Origin: CAYLNH01 sp964384625
GTDB lineage: Bacteria; Verrucomicrobiota; Lentisphaeria; JABSQK01
Assembly (NCBI GenBank): GCA_964384625.1
Contig: CAYLNH010000330.1
Span: forward strand, 1-7,193
Length of the DNA: 7,193 nucleotides
Reading direction: 5' to 3'
Shown here: piece by piece, positions 1 through 6,631 of the stretch
How positions within the stretch are numbered: position 1 is the first letter of the stretch
How the letters are laid out: each line of letters starts with the position of its first letter
Made by a program: the position numbers and the translations under genes
Notes under the pieces: generated by a model
Database searches by the model: none
Seen by the model: the letters and a program-made list of their open reading frames with translations, nothing else
What the model was told of the DNA's origin: nothing

Positions 1-383
1 GCCTTGCCGCAAGTGCGGCCAAAATCGCGCATAACTAGGAAAGTCAGGCTAGAGCATTTTAGACAAAGCCATAGCCAGCAATTGACGCTGATTGCGGAGG
101 TTGGAGTTGACAGTCGCTGTCGCTCCTTGCTGTCCGTTGGACAGCCATAGACTCCGTCGTCTCCGCCGTGAGGCGGCAGTTGCCATTTCATTGCTGACCG
201 CTTCGGGTCAGCCCCCACGCTTCGCTTTGGTGCCACTTCGTTGCCGCCTATTCGGCAGCCATAGGCTTCGCCGTCTCCACGGAGGCGTCAGCCCCCGAAT
301 CCAAGCTCCCAGAGCGGGGGCTTCCGCCCCGAAGAGCTTCCGCCTCCCGGAGGTGTCGGTTTAATCGCACCGAAGCCCTCCGA
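1..383. repeat. Palindrome-rich non-coding region with a ~114-bp imperfect direct repeat
   Basis: I see no credible gene here; the only open frames have the low-complexity composition of chance frames. The stretch is dense in short hairpins: 6-10/15-19 (5 bp), 129-135/139-145 (7 bp, GTT loop), 163-167/172-176, 194-199/206-211 (6 bp), 242-246/253-257, 315-319/327-331, and a short palindrome at 343-353. A segment beginning CAGCCATAG at 142 recurs at 256, so the offset is 114 bases, and similarity continues for about 35 bases (CCGTCGTCTCC against CGCCGTCTCC). TCAGCCCCC also occurs twice (208-216 and 288-296). The hairpin in front of each CAGCCATAG copy has a different stem sequence but still pairs. 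It may be a decayed array of palindromic intergenic elements; its function is unknown. Confidence 0.6.
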
Positions 384-580
384 CAGCGCCAACGGCGTTG
401 TACAACGTAGCCTGGGGTAACACCCCAGGGATCGTTTTCGCATCCGAATTGTTCCCTGAAGGGGAACTACAACCATCCGATTGGCAGCAGGTTGTAGAAC
501 GCCTTCAGCGTTCGAACTTCTCCTTTCACATTTCCTGGGGTGTTACCCCAGGCTACGTTGTGGCAGCCCCTTCAGGGCGC
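384..580. repeat. Compound inverted-repeat element made of six mirrored hairpins (REPIN-like)
   Basis: Two arms mirror each other around a dyad near base 482. The outer 28 bases at 402-429 are the exact reverse complement of 534-561; each contains a CCTGGGGT/ACCCCAGG hairpin (411-429 and 534-552). Further in, hairpin 451-467 (loop TGAAG) mirrors hairpin 497-513 (loop CTTCA, the complement), and CTACAACC at 467-474 mirrors GGTTGTAG at 490-497. Outside, hairpin 384-400 is the mirror position of hairpin 566-578. The inner stems differ (GTTCCC/GGGAAC against GAACGC/GCGTTC read in the same direction) yet both pair fully. Spacers between hairpins are 21 and 20 bases and are not conserved. The architecture resembles REPINs, which are paired REP palindromes moved by RAYT transposases, but no such transposase is in the window. 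An open frame at 398-589 is only a by-product of the repeat. Confidence 0.75.
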
Positions 581-744
581 AGAATTTGACGAAATGCGAC
601 TAAATCGACACTCCCTCCCGGCGGTACTCCGGCAGGAAAAAGGCAAGTTCAAAGCCTACTGGGACGGCCACAGTTTTTATGAAAATGCTATAGGGCCCCA
701 GCAACGTGAAGTGATACGATTACGCTGGTGAATGTACCCGCGGG
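581..744. other. Unassigned intergenic stretch
   Basis: No gene, RNA or clear regulatory signal was recognised. A plus-strand frame starting with ATG at 594 and ending at 731 would encode about 45 residues, but it has no ribosome binding site and no family I know. The right end carries an inverted repeat, TACCCGC at 735-741 and GCGGGTA at 753-759, which overlaps the stop codon of the kamA relic. It could be a weak 3' hairpin for that gene, but it has no T-run on either strand. Confidence 0.4.
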
Positions 745-1356
745 TTACTGCAGCGGGTAGCTGAAGCCGGGGTTGCCGTTGATGTCGCGCAGAAGGAGGT
801 CCTTGCTTGTCCGGCCCTCGATATAGTCGGGGGATAGCGGCACTTAGCCGGCGCCGCCGGGGATGTCGAGGATGTAATGCGGGATGCCGTAGCCGGACAG
901 CGTGCCGCGCAACGCGCGCATGATCTCGAGACCCTTGTCGACGGGAACCCGGAAGTGCCCTGAACCTTTGATCGGATCACACTGCAAAAGGTAGTAGGGG
1001 CGGACGCGGATGCACAACAACTCACGAAACAGCCGCCGCAACGTGGCGCATCATCGTTCACCCCCTGCAGAAGCGCCGTCTGACTGCCCAGCACGAAACC
1101 GTGGTCAGCCAACATCTCGCAGGCGTCGCACGCCAACGGCGTGATTTCATTCGGGTGGTTCACATGCAGACTGAAGTACAACGGCTGGTACGGTTTCAGC
1201 CGTCGACATAAATCCGGCATGATGCGCATGGGCAGGACGAACGGAACTTCGCTCCCGATGCGGACAATGTCGATGGGCGGAATCGCGCGCAGCGCGGCGA
1301 TCAGCCATTCCAGTTTGCTGTCACCCGGAACCAAGGGATCGCCGCAACGTCGGAAA
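745..1356 (-). pseudogene. kamA: Lysine 2,3-aminomutase (KamA family), truncated and frameshifted relic
   Basis: Intact members are radical-SAM, PLP-dependent enzymes that interconvert L-lysine and beta-lysine. Homology begins at GDPL (1343) and runs through LEWLIAALRAIP, VRIGSEVP, HVNHPNEIT, a CEMLADHG-like segment and GVNDD (near 1060). It then jumps one frame, continuing with CIRVRPYYLLQCD, GHFRVPVDKG, ALRGTLSGYGIP and DIPGGAG. The jump is explained by loss of one C near 1046. An in-frame TAA at 844-846 sits where the family motif PGGGGK has its lysine, which binds PLP (Lys337 in the Clostridium subterminale enzyme). After it the same frame continues VPLSPDYIEG...GFSYPLQ to a TAA at 745. 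The QCD aspartate and the Asp before PGGAG, substrate ligands in that enzyme, are kept. The N-terminal half with the CxxxCxxC cluster motif is absent; its place is taken by the upstream amidohydrolase gene. The relic has about 200 residues against more than 300 in intact members. It is surely non-functional as drawn. Confidence 0.9.
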
Positions 1357-1413
1357 TTCCGCCGGCAGGATCGCGTTGTGCCCCCGCTCGCGGGCGATCC
1401 GGCTGATTCGCGG

Positions 1414-2748
1414 CTACTGCAGGTCGCCGTCAATGAAGAGACGTTTCGGGGTGTCGTAGAAGATGGCTTTGGCGATCTTGACGGCGTCCTCGGGCCGGCA
1501 CATCCCCCATTCGATGCGTTCGGCCAAGACGTTGGCCAGGACCCGCTGGGTTGTCCGGATGCGGCCGTAAATCCAGTCGACGCAGTAGCCGTCGCTGAAG
1601 AAGGCACAGAGCCGGGTCAGCGGTACGATATCGAGTCGCCGATGCCAGGCTGCATGCATGATCGACGGGAAGAAACTGTTCCACCAGACGCCCGCCAGCG
1701 AGATGTTGGCGTAGGCGTTGCAGAGCGACCCGAGAGTCTGCTCGTCGGCTTCGCAGCCGTTGAGAATGTTGAAATGGATCCCGGGGAACTCTCCGGCCAG
1801 CCGGCCGAGCGTGGCCGCGAAACAGGGGGCCGTGCGGGTTATCGGATGCAGGGCCGGGCCCGGAGTCAGGAACTGAATGCCGTACACCACCTGGAAGATG
1901 CGGATCTTGTCCTGCAGGGCAGCGCAGGTCGCCCGGGTGAAGGCGGCTTCGAGCAACCGGCCTTCGTCCGGCGTCAACGCGGCGCCGTCACGGGCGCGGC
2001 TGATGATGCCGTTAACGACGGCGTCGGCCACGGGACGAAAGTCGGCGTCGTCGGAGATCCAGGCGATGTAGATCTCGCGGTCCTGCCAATCATACTCGCT
2101 GAAGAAATCCGTCGTCAAGGCGGTGATGTCGTCGACGGTCCGGATGTCAACATCGAATTTCGCGTTGATCTGCTGCAGGCGATCCGTCCAGCTCCGGTAT
2201 TCGTGCGTACCGCACTGGAATCCCGTTTCAATGCCGAGTCCGATGATGTCCGCGTTGTCGCCCAGCGCCGGCGGCTCCGGCTGGCGCGATCCATACATGA
2301 CCCGTTCGACGTTGAGCCGTTTAAGCACTTCCCGGCCCCAGCCGGGTTGCTGGACTCTGGCGTCGAAGCGTTCCTTGAGACGCGGGTAGCTTTCCGGCGT
2401 CAGCCATTCAGTGAAGTCGTAGAGTTCGGCGAGAATCTGACGCAGGGTGCGGCCGAAGTTCTGCGTGGCCAGCGCGTCCATCAGCCCCTCCTGCTCGGCG
2501 AACGGGTTGAAATCCCGGCTCTCGCGTTCGCGGCCGCGGGCCCAGATTTCGCCTTCCGGCACGCCGGCTGCCCGCAGCGGGTAGCGCAGCATATGGTAGT
2601 AAACGACGTCGTGCAGGTGCTCTGCTTCCAGTTGCTGCGGGTGCAGGTGGCTGTGGACATCGATGACCGGTAGCTGGGAGATCTCTTCATAGAGCGCGTC
2701 TGACTTCATCGTATAGCTGCTCGTTTCGGGATTCATATTAACGTTCAT
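1414..2748 (-). CDS. Uronate-isomerase-like amidohydrolase
   Basis: This is a 444-residue, probably cytoplasmic member of the amidohydrolase superfamily, closest in feel to uronate (glucuronate) isomerase-like proteins, which convert hexuronates to ketohexuronates in sugar-acid catabolism. The N-terminal VIDVHSHLH (His32 and His34) is the HxH metal motif that follows the first beta strand of the TIM barrel. Near the C-terminus, FSDGY (Asp386) sits where the last metal-ligand Asp is expected, followed by DWIYGR and an AVKIAKAIFYDTPKRLF tail typical of these proteins. The mid-barrel metal His is not obvious, since the expected strand reads IRIFQVVYG. Isomerase activity is therefore uncertain, and another hydrolase or isomerase reaction is possible. 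No signal peptide is seen. The start is unclear: ATG at 2748, 2736 and 2709 are all in frame and none has a good ribosome site; the HxH position allows any of them. The kamA relic follows about 60 bases downstream. Confidence 0.8.
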   Translation of the reverse strand: MNVNMNPETSSYTMKSDALYEEISQLPVIDVHSHLHPQQLEAEHLHDVVYYHMLRYPLRAAGVPEGEIWARGRERESRDFNPFAEQEGLMDALATQNFGRTLRQILAELYDFTEWLTPESYPRLKERFDARVQQPGWGREVLKRLNVERVMYGSRQPEPPALGDNADIIGLGIETGFQCGTHEYRSWTDRLQQINAKFDVDIRTVDDITALTTDFFSEYDWQDREIYIAWISDDADFRPVADAVVNGIISRARDGAALTPDEGRLLEAAFTRATCAALQDKIRIFQVVYGIQFLTPGPALHPITRTAPCFAATLGRLAGEFPGIHFNILNGCEADEQTLGSLCNAYANISLAGVWWNSFFPSIMHAAWHRRLDIVPLTRLCAFFSDGYCVDWIYGRIRTTQRVLANVLAERIEWGMCRPEDAVKIAKAIFYDTPKRLFIDGDLQ

Positions 2749-2759
2749 AGGTGCGGCCC

Positions 2760-2783
2760 AAAAAACCGCGCCCACGGCGGTCT
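2760..2783 (-). terminator. Leader hairpin with T-run: attenuator or terminator candidate
   Basis: Read on the minus strand, AGACCGC (2783-2777) pairs with GCGGTTT (2769-2763) across a seven-base loop, and six T follow or overlap the stem end (2765-2760). This is the shape of an intrinsic terminator. It lies just upstream of the amidohydrolase start and downstream of the promoter proposed at 2806-2833, so it could attenuate that gene. It could instead end transcripts coming from the kinase, whose stop is about 220 bases upstream. A second pairing, GCGG (2769-2766) with CCGC (2756-2753), would exclude the first stem and could act as an antiterminator. The stem is short and includes one G-T pair. 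Confidence 0.35.
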
Positions 2784-2805
2784 GGTTTCATGAGATGATA
2801 ACGAA

Positions 2806-2833
2806 AAGATAGTCGGCGGCCGTGCGATTGCAA
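2806..2833 (-). promoter_or_regulatory. Possible sigma-70-type promoter for the amidohydrolase
   Basis: Minus-strand TTGCAA (2833-2828) and TATCTT (2811-2806) are separated by 16 bases and match the -35 and -10 consensus at four of six positions each. Transcription would start near 2799, leaving a leader of about 50 bases before the ATG at 2748. The match is weak and could be chance. Confidence 0.25.
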
Positions 2834-2999
2834 GGCTCGGCTCGGGGGCTGCCCCCGCAGAAAGGGCGGGGCGTGATTCGGATGGAGCTTCACTGCTCTG
2901 CCGGCAGTTGAGTTGAGGCGATCCGAGTCTCGTTGGGTTCGGCTGACGAGGCCAAGCGCGAAAAGGCGCGAAATCCGTTCAGCCCTTTAGCGGGACGCA

Positions 3000-5459
3000 T
3001 CAGCGGCGTGACCGGAGGGCATTGATCATGGCTTCGGCGATTTCTTTGCGGCGGAATGGTTTTCGGACAATTCCCAGGAGCCCCTCGGTTTCCAGTTGTT
3101 CCATCGCCGCATTGCCGGGGAAGCCGGAGGTCATCAGGACTTTCACTTCCGGATCCAGCTGTTGCAGTTCCCGGAAGCAGTCTTCTCCGTTCATGCGGGG
3201 CATAACCATATCCAGCAGGACCAGGTCGACTCGTTCGGACTGCTCCTTGTACACCTCGATGCCGTGAATGCCGTCCTCCGCCAGGAGGACCTCGTAGCCG
3301 AGCCCTTTGAGCATGGCATTGGCCATGGTGCGGACGACGGGTTCATCATCAATCACGAGGATGCGGCCGCTGCCGCGCGGCGCTTCCGGCAATCGCCTGG
3401 AGATCTCCCGGACTTCGGCTTTTCCGAGGGGGAGGCAGAGGTGGAACGCCGTGCCGCGGCCGGGTTCGCTGTCGACCTGCAGCAGGCCGTTGTGATCTTT
3501 CACGGTGCCGTAGACTGCGGCCAGACCGAGCCCGGTTCCCTTGTCCGGACCTTTGGTGGTGAAGAATGGATCGAAGATGTACTCCAGCGTCTCCCGGCTC
3601 ATACCGATGCCGGTGTCGGTAATCGACACGCGCACGTGATCGCCGGGTTCGACGTCGAAATCGGTGTTGCTGCAGGCCGCGTCGTCGAGCACGACATTTT
3701 CCGTGACGATCATCAGCGTGCCGCCGCGCGGCATCGCGTCCCGGGCGTTAATGCACAGATTGAGGATTGCATTCTGCAATTGCGAGGGATCGCCGACAAT
3801 GGTATGCATTTCGGCCTCCAGTTCCGTCATCACCGTGATCCGCCGGTCGATACTGTGTTTCAGCAGCTCGACGACGGCCAGAACGGTGGCGTGCAGGTCC
3901 ACCGGTTTTGAGATGACCCGGCCTTTGCGCGAGAAGGACAGCAACTTGGTCGTCAGGTCTGCCGTCCGTTCGGCGGCATCGAGGATCACGTCAACGAGTT
4001 CGGCCCGGTCGTCCTCATGATCGTCGAGTTCGGCTTTGAGCAGCTCGGCGGCGCCGATGATGCCGCCGAGCATGTTGTTGAAGTCGTGGGCGACGCCGCC
4101 GGCGAGGTGTCCGATGGACTCGAGCTTCTGGGACTGGCGCAGCCGTTCTTCCATATCCTTACGCTCGGTGATGTCGATCATGGTGCCGGCCAGGTAGAGC
4201 GGACGGTTCTCCGTCTCATCGGTAATCAGAGTGACGGACATCAGCGTGGTGAATCTCGTGCCGTCCCGGCGAACGTGTTCGACTTCTTCGCCGGCGATGC
4301 CGCCGTCGTCGAACACGCGGCGGATCAGTTCGTTCATCTCGGCGACGTAGTCTTCGGCGTGACAGATGGAGATATGACTGCCGATCATCTCATCCAGGTC
4401 GCGGCCGTGCATTGCCGCCAGGGCGGGGTTGACATAACGCAGGATGCCGTCGGCGTCGGCAATTGCTGCGCCGTAGGTCGCGTGGTCGGAAATCGTCTTG
4501 AATTTACGGATATCCTCTTCGGCCCGTTTGCGGTCCGTGATTTCGAAAAACATGACGGCCATGCGGTCGGGACCGGTACGGAGGGCGTGAACTTCAAAGG
4601 CGCCGCTGATCTGATTGTCTTCGTAGAAGAGGTCTTCTTTCTTCCAGGTTGCTCCCGTCCGGGCGATCTCGCGGTAGCGCTGCGGCACTTCCGTCCCGGC
4701 CAGATTCGGAAACGCCTCTTCGATCGTCATACCGATACGTTCTCCGGTCTCGACGCCGGTCAACTCGTCTGCAGCCTCGTTCGCGTCGATCAACACCAGG
4801 TCGTCGTCGTCACGCAGTTCGTACATGTGCATGCCCATCGGCGAGGCGCTGACGATATTGCGGAATCGTTGTTCGCTGTCGACCAGCGCCCGGTCCGCTT
4901 CTTTCTGTTGTGTGACATCACGCACCACCGCGAAGATCATCTGTTCGCCGGTCAGCGGAAACGAGTTCCAGGACAGCCAGCGGTAGCTGCCGTCTTTGCA
5001 GCGGTAGCGGTTTTCGAAATCGTGCGTCGGTTCGCCGCGCAGCAGTTGCTGGCCGGCCTCCAGCGTCGCCGGGCGGTCGTCCGGGTGGACGAAGTCCAGC
5101 CAGGGCGATGCTTTCAGTTCGTCTTCCGACCAGCCGAGTGTTCTTGTCCATGCCGGGTTAAGGTCTTTCAAGTAGCCGTCAAAGCCCGCAACGCACAGCA
5201 GATCGATGGAGAGGTTAAACAGGCGGTCGCGTTCCTCCTCGGTGCGCCGGCGTTCAGCGATGTCCTCCACGACCTCGATGAATCCAGTTATCTCGCCGCC
5301 GCCGTCCTGCAGGGGAAAGGCACGCAGGGCAACCGGGTATTCGCTGCCGTCGTCGCGCCCGCCTGTAGTCTCCCGGTAGACCGGGCGATTCTGTTCCATG
5401 CCTGCCGGCCGGGGCAATGCGGGCAGGTGTCGTCGGTCTGCTCGAAGGCGGCAAAACAC
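3000..5459 (-). CDS. Hybrid sensor histidine kinase, C-terminal part (PAS x3, HisKA, HATPase, receiver)
   Basis: This is the larger piece of one kinase gene that continues from the fragment at 5288-6304. Its first 20 residues are out-of-frame filler; real homology starts at MEQNRPVY near 5400, the second half of a PAS domain ending in IEVVEDIAERRR. Then come PAS domains at about 75-185, 193-315 (ending FFEITDRKR) and 318-435 (ending IDITERK). The dimerisation domain has the phospho-acceptor His458 in GGVAHDFNN. The ATPase shows the N box NLCINARDAM (565-576), DTGIGM (615-620), FDPFFTTK (629-636) and GTGLGL (641-646). A C-terminal receiver has acidic Asp704/Asp705, phospho-acceptor Asp750 in LLDMVMP, Thr777 and Lys800. 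There is no output domain, so phosphate would pass to an unlinked partner or the receiver would regulate the kinase itself. The frame has a GTG at 5459, but a native separate start here is unlikely. Confidence 0.93.
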   Translation of the reverse strand: MFCRLRADRRHLPALPRPAGMEQNRPVYRETTGGRDDGSEYPVALRAFPLQDGGGEITGFIEVVEDIAERRRTEEERDRLFNLSIDLLCVAGFDGYLKDLNPAWTRTLGWSEDELKASPWLDFVHPDDRPATLEAGQQLLRGEPTHDFENRYRCKDGSYRWLSWNSFPLTGEQMIFAVVRDVTQQKEADRALVDSEQRFRNIVSASPMGMHMYELRDDDDLVLIDANEAADELTGVETGERIGMTIEEAFPNLAGTEVPQRYREIARTGATWKKEDLFYEDNQISGAFEVHALRTGPDRMAVMFFEITDRKRAEEDIRKFKTISDHATYGAAIADADGILRYVNPALAAMHGRDLDEMIGSHISICHAEDYVAEMNELIRRVFDDGGIAGEEVEHVRRDGTRFTTLMSVTLITDETENRPLYLAGTMIDITERKDMEERLRQSQKLESIGHLAGGVAHDFNNMLGGIIGAAELLKAELDDHEDDRAELVDVILDAAERTADLTTKLLSFSRKGRVISKPVDLHATVLAVVELLKHSIDRRITVMTELEAEMHTIVGDPSQLQNAILNLCINARDAMPRGGTLMIVTENVVLDDAACSNTDFDVEPGDHVRVSITDTGIGMSRETLEYIFDPFFTTKGPDKGTGLGLAAVYGTVKDHNGLLQVDSEPGRGTAFHLCLPLGKAEVREISRRLPEAPRGSGRILVIDDEPVVRTMANAMLKGLGYEVLLAEDGIHGIEVYKEQSERVDLVLLDMVMPRMNGEDCFRELQQLDPEVKVLMTSGFPGNAAMEQLETEGLLGIVRKPFRRKEIAEAMINALRSRR

Positions 5460-6304
5460 TTGCGCCCGACAAACTCACAGGTTGGTCTGTTGTACAATCC
5501 GCTCTGATGCGCATTGGTCATCAGGATGTTGTAGTCTTTGTCGATCAGCGTGATGCCGAGGTCGATGTTGTCCACCAGACTGCGGTAGCGTTCTTCGGTG
5601 GCCGCCAGGGCGTCCTGCGTCTGCTTCCGTTCCGTGATGTCACGCACAACAACCAGGACGCGTTCCACGCCGGCGATGTCGGCCAGACGGACATTGACCT
5701 CCACCCAGAACAGGTGGCCGTCTTTGTGCCGGGCATGCCATTCAACCAGTTGCGGCGTGCCGCTGCGGACTTCCTCGATGCGGGCCAAAGCGTCTTGCTC
5801 GGTATATGGCGTCGTGCCCGCGCTCAACTGCCCCAGTCCCAGGTCCCGCACTTCATCGACTGTTGCGTAGCCGTACATCTCCAGCATGCGGCTGTTCACA
5901 TCAAGGATCTTACTGGTCTTCGGATCATGGATGAAGATCGCATCATTGACCGAATCGAAGATCGCCTGATAACGGTTGCGGGCCTCCTGCAGATCTTCCG
6001 CGGCCCGCTTACGGGACCACCGTAGACCGAGAATCAGTCCAACCAGAAGCAGCGCCGGCAACACGACGACGGCGATCGCCAGTACGACAACGTGCGGCGG
6101 CACCCGATAAACCGTCTTCGGCGCCAGGCTGAGGACGGGCGGCAGGCCGGGACCTGAGCGGTCAGTCCGCGCAGCCCGACAGCACAGGTGAAGGATGGGC
6201 ATTCCGGCGCGCGTCTCCGGCGCCAAGGCCGGCAATTCCCATGCCGTCGCACAGAAGCAGACAAGCAACATCCAACACGCGCTTTTCAGGTAGACCCCTT
6301 TCAA
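5288..6304 (-). CDS. Hybrid sensor histidine kinase, N-terminal part (membrane anchor, PAS x2), frameshifted
   Basis: This is the amino-terminal piece of the kinase completed by 3000-5459; together they would make roughly 1,100 residues. Residue numbers here count from a GTG at 6310. A signal-type hydrophobic segment (8-24) is followed by a short periplasmic stretch of about 48 residues and a transmembrane helix (about 73-97, VVVLPALLLVGLILGL). PAS1 runs about 110-230 and ends VVVRDITERK; PAS2 starts about 238 and carries a CPHCPG motif (Cys296, Cys299). After GRQA the frame is lost: one missing A near 5400 (GCAATG read as GCATG) moves the sense reading into the other frame, and bases to 5288 are read as nonsense. 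Start choice: AAGGA at 6317-6313 is eight bases before a TTG at 6304 but only two before the GTG at 6310, which favours TTG. The missing base may be a sequencing error or true inactivation. Confidence 0.88.
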   Translation of the reverse strand: MKGVYLKSACWMLLVCFCATAWELPALAPETRAGMPILHLCCRAARTDRSGPGLPPVLSLAPKTVYRVPPHVVVLAIAVVVLPALLLVGLILGLRWSRKRAAEDLQEARNRYQAIFDSVNDAIFIHDPKTSKILDVNSRMLEMYGYATVDEVRDLGLGQLSAGTTPYTEQDALARIEEVRSGTPQLVEWHARHKDGHLFWVEVNVRLADIAGVERVLVVVRDITERKQTQDALAATEERYRSLVDNIDLGITLIDKDYNILMTNAHQSGLYNRPTCEFVGRKCFAAFEQTDDTCPHCPGRQAWNRIARSTGRLQAGATTAANTRLPCVPFPCRTAAAR

Positions 6305-6312
6305 TGCCACAG

Positions 6313-6317
6313 TCCTT
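6313..6317 (-). promoter_or_regulatory. Ribosome binding site that favours a TTG start for the kinase
   Basis: AAGGA on the minus strand lies eight bases before TTG (6304-6302) and only two before GTG (6310-6308). Known spacing preferences favour the TTG. The two starts differ by two residues, so the protein is practically the same. Confidence 0.5.
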
Positions 6318-6354
6318 GTCTTCGGGCGGCCCCGCGGCCGGTACGTGATTCAGA

Positions 6355-6382
6355 AGGATAGGCCAAAACAACGAGACGTCAA
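6355..6382 (-). promoter_or_regulatory. Probable sigma-70-type promoter of the kinase gene
   Basis: Minus-strand TTGACG (6382-6377, five of six consensus) is followed after 16 bases by TATCCT (6360-6355, four of six). Transcription would begin near 6348, about 40 bases before the kinase start. It is the best promoter-like pair I see in the interval 6311-6592, which otherwise holds no gene or RNA that I recognise. Confidence 0.45.
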
Positions 6383-6592
6383 GCACTTGGGAGATCCTTG
6401 CTGTTTTCTCACCCATACCCCATTGACATAACTACGCAACTCAAACCGTCTTGCTCGATACCAACTAAGGACAATCACGTGGCAATGAACTGCTTCACGA
6501 CATTCGGAAAAACGAAATGCTGCGATGCTGGCCGCGAGTCGAAGTCGGGCATGCGTCTGTCGGTTCCTTGGAAGTGTTCTCTGATCCTGGCC
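6383..6592. other. Unassigned intergenic stretch between the kinase promoter and the terminator
   Basis: No family is recognised. A perfect TTGACA lies at 6423-6428 on the plus strand but lacks a fitting -10 box at 16-18 bases. A plus-strand frame from ATG 6485 runs through the hairpin and the tRNA, so it cannot be a normal gene. Because a plus-strand terminator-like hairpin follows, a short non-coding transcript from this interval is possible, but nothing in the sequence proves it. Confidence 0.3.
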
Positions 6593-6630
6593 ATGCCCCC
6601 GGCCTTGCGGTTCGGGGGCATTTTGCTTTC
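6593..6630 (+). terminator. Strong terminator-like hairpin just before the tRNA
   Basis: ATGCCCCCG (6593-6601) pairs perfectly with CGGGGGCAT (6613-6621), and the loop can pair further (CC 6603-6604 with GG 6609-6610). An interrupted T tract (TTTTGCTTT, 6621-6629) follows on the plus strand. The minus strand has no T-run after the stem, so the direction is plus. It ends only about two bases before the tRNA acceptor stem. No clear plus-strand gene precedes it, so what it terminates is unknown; it may instead be part of the tRNA leader. Confidence 0.6.
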
Positions 6631-6631
6631 C

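Noticed and set aside
92..364. 90-residue plus-strand frame
   Set aside because: Arg/Leu/Pro-rich translation of hairpin DNA, with no ribosome site and no motif.
384..580. CRISPR array or integron attC site
   Set aside because: Repeats alternate in orientation around a dyad, spacers are short and unequal, there are no direct repeats of constant length, and no cas or integrase gene is in the window.
398..589. Small plus-strand frames with WGNTPG and WGVTPG motifs
   Set aside because: They are generated by the inverted-repeat hairpins, and the two motifs come from opposite orientations of one palindrome.
1141..2673. Long plus-strand open frame (510 residues) opposite the amidohydrolase
   Set aside because: It is the antisense of a gene with clear family motifs. 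Its composition, rich in Val, Gly, Arg and Asp without domain motifs, is typical of a shadow of GC-rich coding DNA.
2843..2857. GC hairpin CGGGGG/CCCCCG as terminator of the kinase gene
   Set aside because: Three-base loop and no T tract on either strand; the hairpin with a T-run at 2760-2783 is the better candidate.
3096..5507. Long plus-strand open frames opposite the histidine kinase (3096-3911, 4017-5507)
   Set aside because: The minus strand carries unambiguous kinase, ATPase, receiver and PAS motifs. The plus frames have none and are antisense shadows.
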